Shown here: positions 60,589 to 64,000 of the stretch, one piece after another
Layout: each line of letters begins with the position of its first letter
How positions within the stretch are numbered: position 1 is the stretch's first letter
NCBI RefSeq assembly: GCF_001648155.1
Contig: NZ_CP015199.1
Span: 2,862,501 to 2,926,500 of the forward strand
Origin: Chryseobacterium glaciei
Lineage (GTDB): Bacteria > Bacteroidota > Bacteroidia > Flavobacteriales > Weeksellaceae
Length of the DNA stretch: 64,000 nucleotides
Direction of reading: 5' to 3'
Made by a program: the position numbers and the translations under genes
The notes under the pieces: generated by a model
The model's input: the letters and a program-made list of their open reading frames with translations, nothing else
Told to the model about the DNA's origin: nothing
Databases searched by the model: none

Positions 60589-63030
60589 ATGGCTATGAAA
60601 AAAAAATCGATCTTTTTAATTGCCGGTATTGCAACGCTTTATTTCAACAATGCGTATGCTCAGGAAACTCCACAGGATTCTACCAGATCGGCATCTATTG
60701 AACAAGTAGTAATCACTGGTAACTCAAATCCTAAAAAGAAAATAGAATCAAGTACCGCAATTTCTACCTTTAGTGCAAAAGAAATTCAGAAACAAAACCC
60801 GATTAGTGCGGCTGCTTTGCTACAAAGAGTTCCGGGGTTTGCCGTGGAAACTTCTGGTGGTGAAGTAGGAAACAACCTTTTTGCAAGAGGTATTCCTTCT
60901 GCAGGAGCTTATGAATTTGTGCAGGTTCAGGAAGACGGATTGCCTGTTTTCGAAGATGGAGCTTTGCAGTTTGCTAACGCAGATAATTTCTTCCGTGTTG
61001 ATAATTCAGTGAGTAGATTAGAAGCTTTGAGAGGAGGTTCAGGATCTATTTTCGCAACGAATTCTCCTGGAGGTTTGATCAACTTTATTACAAAAGAAGG
61101 CGGTAACGACTTTAAAGGAACTGCAAAAATTGAGACAAGTACTTACGGTTTAATGCGTACCGATGTCAACTTGGGTGGCGCTTTGGTTCAGGATAAATTG
61201 TTCTTCAATGTTGGCGGGTTCTACAGAAGCGATGACGGAATCAGAAAAACTGGTTTTAAAGCCAATCAGGGCGGACAAATCAGAATGAATCTGAAATATG
61301 TTTTTGATAAAGGATACGCTAAAGTTTATTATAAAAAACTAGACGACAGAAATACGTTCTATCTTCCGATTCCTTTGGTAAGAGACGGAAATGATATAAA
61401 AGAATTTGGTGGTTTTGATGCTAATTATGGAACTTACAGCTACAGAACGATCAGTCAGTTAAATATTCCCCAAGCAGGCGGCGGATTTTTCAACAGAAAT
61501 TTAGAAGATGGAATTCATCCGAAGGTTGATGTTTTAGGAGCTGAATTTAAATATGATCTTGGAAATAATTTCTCTGTTTTAAACAAAACAAGATATACCA
61601 ATATCAATATGAATTATACGGGGATTTTCCCGGCTGGTGGGCCTCAATTGGCGTCTGATTTTGCTAAAGCAAATGGAATTGCCGGAAACAATTTCCAATA
61701 TTCATCAGTAAGCTCAGGAGCAATTATGAATCCGGCTTATGTTCAGGAATTAGGATTCTGGGCGATTGATAAGCAGATGAATAACTTTGTAAATGACTTA
61801 CAGTTCAATTACAAATTTGACAAAGGAAATGTAACGGCAGGTTTCTATAAATCAAACTGGAAATCCCACCAATACTGGAACTGGAGCAATATTCTAACAA
61901 CAGCAACAGACAGACCGGAACTTCTTAATTTGGTTGATACTTCATTAACGCCAAACAGTGTTGGATATTCTAAAACTTATAATGGAGTTACAGATATGAC
62001 TTTCCTTCAGAGAGATACACAAACTCAAGGAAGTTTGAATGATCTTTATGCAAATTTAGACTATAACATTACGGATGATTTAAGCGTAAATGCCGGACTT
62101 CGTTATAGTCATGATTATTATAAAGGAAATTTTGCTAATACAACGAGCGCTAATCTTAATAACTCAGGATTAACGACAGATGGAACTCATAGCTTTTTAA
62201 CAACAACGGCGGATGACAATATGAGTGTTTTAGGAAATAAATACACGTATTGGAATTATAATATTGATAAAGTTTCTTTCACTCTTGCTGCAAACTATAA
62301 AATTAACAGAGAAAATGCAGTGTATGCTCGTTTTTCTAATGGTTTCAGATCTCCGAATGAAGAAGCGTATTATAATTATTTCTCCAACCCGACACCGGAT
62401 CAGCCTTTGAAATCTGTATCAACCAATCAGTTTGAAGTAGGATATAAATATTATTCAAGAACATTTGATATTGCTGTAATTCCTTTTTACTCAACACTTA
62501 AAAACCTTTCGTTTACGGATGTTTTCTCTGATGGAACTTCAGAAAATACTTTTGCTAATACCAAAAACTTTGGGGTTGAATTAGAAGGATATGCAAGATT
62601 GTTTGATAATGTATTGGAACTTACCTTTAACGGAACAATTCAAAATCCGAAGTATGACGGCTTGGAAGCAGGAAGCGTTCTGGAAGGGAATGTAGTAAGA
62701 AGAATCCCGAAATTATATTTTAATATTTCGCCAGCCGTAAATATTACGAAGCAATGGAGAACGTATGTAAGCTATAATTATTATGGTAAACGTTTTCAGG
62801 ATCAGACAAATCAAGATACTTTACCTGCATTTGGTGAAGTTGGAGCCGGAATGTCTTATCAGTTAGGAAAAATACGTTTTGCAGTTGATGGAACGAATAT
62901 TTTCAATACGATCGGAATTACAGAAGGAGATCCAAGATCACAATCTGTACAACAAGCGGGTAGTACGACGATCATGGCAAGACCAATTATGGGTGCTGCT
63001 GTAAGAGCGTCAGTTGCATTTGACTTCTAA
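60589..63030 (+). CDS. TonB-dependent receptor of the trehalose locus
   Basis: An 813-residue outer-membrane receptor. Signal peptide 1-24 (ending AYAQ). Plug domain at about 35-190: IEQVVITGNSNPKKKIESST, LLQRVPGFAVE, EALRGGSGSIFATNSPGG. Barrel to the end, terminal Phe (ASVAFDF). It lacks the N-terminal carboxypeptidase-like domain and no SusD partner follows, so it is not a classical SusCD system. The start is ATG 60589; an in-frame ATG six bases later is equally possible. Part of the MFS-trehalase operon by spacing. Confidence 0.92.
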   Translation: MAMKKKSIFLIAGIATLYFNNAYAQETPQDSTRSASIEQVVITGNSNPKKKIESSTAISTFSAKEIQKQNPISAAALLQRVPGFAVETSGGEVGNNLFARGIPSAGAYEFVQVQEDGLPVFEDGALQFANADNFFRVDNSVSRLEALRGGSGSIFATNSPGGLINFITKEGGNDFKGTAKIETSTYGLMRTDVNLGGALVQDKLFFNVGGFYRSDDGIRKTGFKANQGGQIRMNLKYVFDKGYAKVYYKKLDDRNTFYLPIPLVRDGNDIKEFGGFDANYGTYSYRTISQLNIPQAGGGFFNRNLEDGIHPKVDVLGAEFKYDLGNNFSVLNKTRYTNINMNYTGIFPAGGPQLASDFAKANGIAGNNFQYSSVSSGAIMNPAYVQELGFWAIDKQMNNFVNDLQFNYKFDKGNVTAGFYKSNWKSHQYWNWSNILTTATDRPELLNLVDTSLTPNSVGYSKTYNGVTDMTFLQRDTQTQGSLNDLYANLDYNITDDLSVNAGLRYSHDYYKGNFANTTSANLNNSGLTTDGTHSFLTTTADDNMSVLGNKYTYWNYNIDKVSFTLAANYKINRENAVYARFSNGFRSPNEEAYYNYFSNPTPDQPLKSVSTNQFEVGYKYYSRTFDIAVIPFYSTLKNLSFTDVFSDGTSENTFANTKNFGVELEGYARLFDNVLELTFNGTIQNPKYDGLEAGSVLEGNVVRRIPKLYFNISPAVNITKQWRTYVSYNYYGKRFQDQTNQDTLPAFGEVGAGMSYQLGKIRFAVDGTNIFNTIGITEGDPRSQSVQQAGSTTIMARPIMGAAVRASVAFDF

Positions 63031-63060
63031 ATAACTTAGTTTTTTTCATATCAAATTAAG

Positions 63061-63088
63061 AAACCGTCAGATTTTTTCTGACGGTTTT
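63061..63088 (+). terminator. Terminator of the trehalose operon
   Basis: AAACCGTCAG and CTGACGGTTT arms with a T-rich loop, followed by TTTG. Confidence 0.8.
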
Positions 63089-63100
63089 GTTTATCAATAG

Positions 63101-63160
63101 GAACGGGCTTTAGCCCGTTTATTTAAATTTAAAAATTCAATTGGCTTTAGCCAAAACTTA
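63101..63160. repeat. Two REP-like hairpins with GGCTTTAGCC core
   Basis: GAACGGGCTTTAGCCCGTTT (about 63101-63120) and, about 20 bases on, TTGGCTTTAGCCAAAA (63140-63155). Both are short perfect stem-loops sharing GGCTTTAGCC, in a gap without genes. Confidence 0.7.
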
Positions 63161-63180
63161 TTTTGAAACACAAAAAACGC

Positions 63181-63234
63181 AAATACTTTCACAAATATCC
63201 ACAATCATCTGTGTAAATCTGAGTAATCTGTGGG
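63181..63234 (+). repeat. Dispersed CACAATCATCTGTG element
   Basis: CAAATACTTTCACAAATATC then CACAATCATCTGTGTAAATC and TGAGTAATCTGTGG. Reverse-complement match of the copy at 50293-50350. The rest of the gap (63235-63376) holds a degenerate ACTCTAAAACCCTAGAAC stretch related to the repeat at 2561 and nothing else recognised. Confidence 0.8.
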
Positions 63235-63376
63235 AGAAAAATTATACATTAAATTTATCATTTCGCAAAAAAGAAATTTGTTACATAGATTCTCCACTTT
63301 CGCTCATTCTGAATAACAATGTAGTTGTAAAAACTCTAAAACCCTAGAACTCTCCTACACTAAAACACTCAAACCC

Positions 63377-64000
63377 TTACTTCAAAAACGGATTATACTG
63401 TTTCTCAAAACCAATATTCGTAGGATTTCCATGACCTGAAAAAACCTGTGTTTCATCATCTAAAATGAAAAGCTTAGTTTTAATTCCATCAATTAATTGC
63501 TCGTAATTTCCTTTATAAAGATCGGTTCTTCCGATACTTTGTTCAAAAAGAACATCACCGGAGATCATGAATTTCTGATTTTCATTATGATAAACTACAC
63601 TTCCCGGAGAATGTCCCGGAACATGATAAATTTTAAACTTTTCTCCGTCTAATTCTAATTTGTCACCCTCATTTACGTATTCTACATCAACTTTTACCGG
63701 ATCAATTTGAAAACCAAATCTCATTCCGCTTGCTTGGAGCATATCTAATACTTCCTGATCTTCTTTGTGTAGACTTACAGGAACTTTAAATGTATCAAAA
63801 GCCCATTGCAAGCCTAAAACATGATCAATGTGAGTATGAGTCAACAATATTTTCTGAATTTTTAATTCATTTTCTTTAATGAAATTATCGATCGCTTTTG
63901 TTTCCTGTTCGTTCATATTTCCCGGATCGATCAACCAGGCATTTTTGTTTTCATTATAAACGATATAAGTATTTTCGCTTGCAAAATTGAATACGAAGCC
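63377..64000 (-). CDS. MBL-fold metallo-hydrolase (glyoxalase II-like), 5' end outside window
   Basis: At least 207 residues; the frame stays open to the right edge and is missing only the first few residues (FVFNFASENTYIVYNENKNA is read before WLIDPGN). The metal-binding motif is THTHIDHVLG, with HVPGHSPGSVVYH and the SGDVLFEQSIGRTDL and FSGHGNPTNIG segments completing the usual ligand set. It resembles YcbL/glyoxalase II-type hydrolases of thioesters such as lactoylglutathione. No thiol-substrate context is visible. Confidence 0.88.
   Translation of the reverse strand, partial: GFVFNFASENTYIVYNENKNAWLIDPGNMNEQETKAIDNFIKENELKIQKILLTHTHIDHVLGLQWAFDTFKVPVSLHKEDQEVLDMLQASGMRFGFQIDPVKVDVEYVNEGDKLELDGEKFKIYHVPGHSPGSVVYHNENQKFMISGDVLFEQSIGRTDLYKGNYEQLIDGIKTKLFILDDETQVFSGHGNPTNIGFEKQYNPFLK

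Noticed and set aside
63141..63347. 68-codon plus-strand frame after the trehalose operon
   Set aside because: It consists of the dispersed repeats and the hairpin zone, with no protein-like pattern.

Overview
The window looks like a chromosomal segment of a low-GC flavobacterium, most probably Chryseobacterium or a close Weeksellaceae relative. This rests on the type IX secretion (T9SS) C-terminal sorting domains, TonB-dependent receptors, TAnnTTTG-type -7 promoter elements with few Shine-Dalgarno sites, a bacteriocin-like double-glycine leader family and a very AT-rich intergenic background. No phage, IS transposase, CRISPR array or rRNA was found. The two window edges cut a TonB receptor (left) and an MBL-fold hydrolase (right).

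Layout. 0-15 kb: a siderophore-type TonB receptor diverging from a Gfo/Idh/MocA oxidoreductase, a Uup-like ABC-F ATPase, a DUF1761 membrane protein, a FemAB/GNAT-like protein, an exported alpha/beta hydrolase, a GH25 lysozyme, an NDH-2-like dehydrogenase overlapping trmD, an endonuclease/phosphatase-fold protein, an Lrp regulator next to deoC, and dusB. 15-25 kb: a surface block with three T9SS cargo proteins and two large putative outer-membrane barrels, one carrying a degenerate M1-aminopeptidase-like ectodomain. 25-35 kb: a pyrE-pyrF fusion (UMP synthase), DUF1232, two thioredoxin-fold proteins, aroC, a polytopic membrane protein, lipoproteins, a GT2 glycosyltransferase and unusually long AT-rich gaps. 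35-43 kb: tRNA-Cys, then RDD, DUF4403, folB and thrC-thrB-thrA, headed by what reads as a threonine-rich attenuator leader peptide behind a good promoter. 43-44 kb: four tandem small cysteine-rich peptides with double-glycine-type leaders. 44-48 kb: nadA, gmk, yicC, miaA. 48.6-55.7 kb: a complete RND efflux operon (adaptor, pump, outer-membrane channel) behind a TetR regulator, with four copies of one palindromic operator. 56.6-56.8 kb: three DnaA boxes at exact 12-bp spacing in an AT-rich gap, a candidate replication origin. 56.8-63 kb: an AraC regulator diverging from an MFS transporter, trehalase and TonB receptor, which together read as a trehalose or related disaccharide uptake locus.

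Regulation and repeats. Several intergenic gaps carry inverted-repeat elements of at least six sequence types, some recurring within the window. They resemble non-coding dispersed elements rather than decayed genes. The observations most worth following are the candidate oriC, the thr leader, the cysteine-rich peptide cluster and the tandem TetR operators. All assignments come from reading the sequence; no database search was run.
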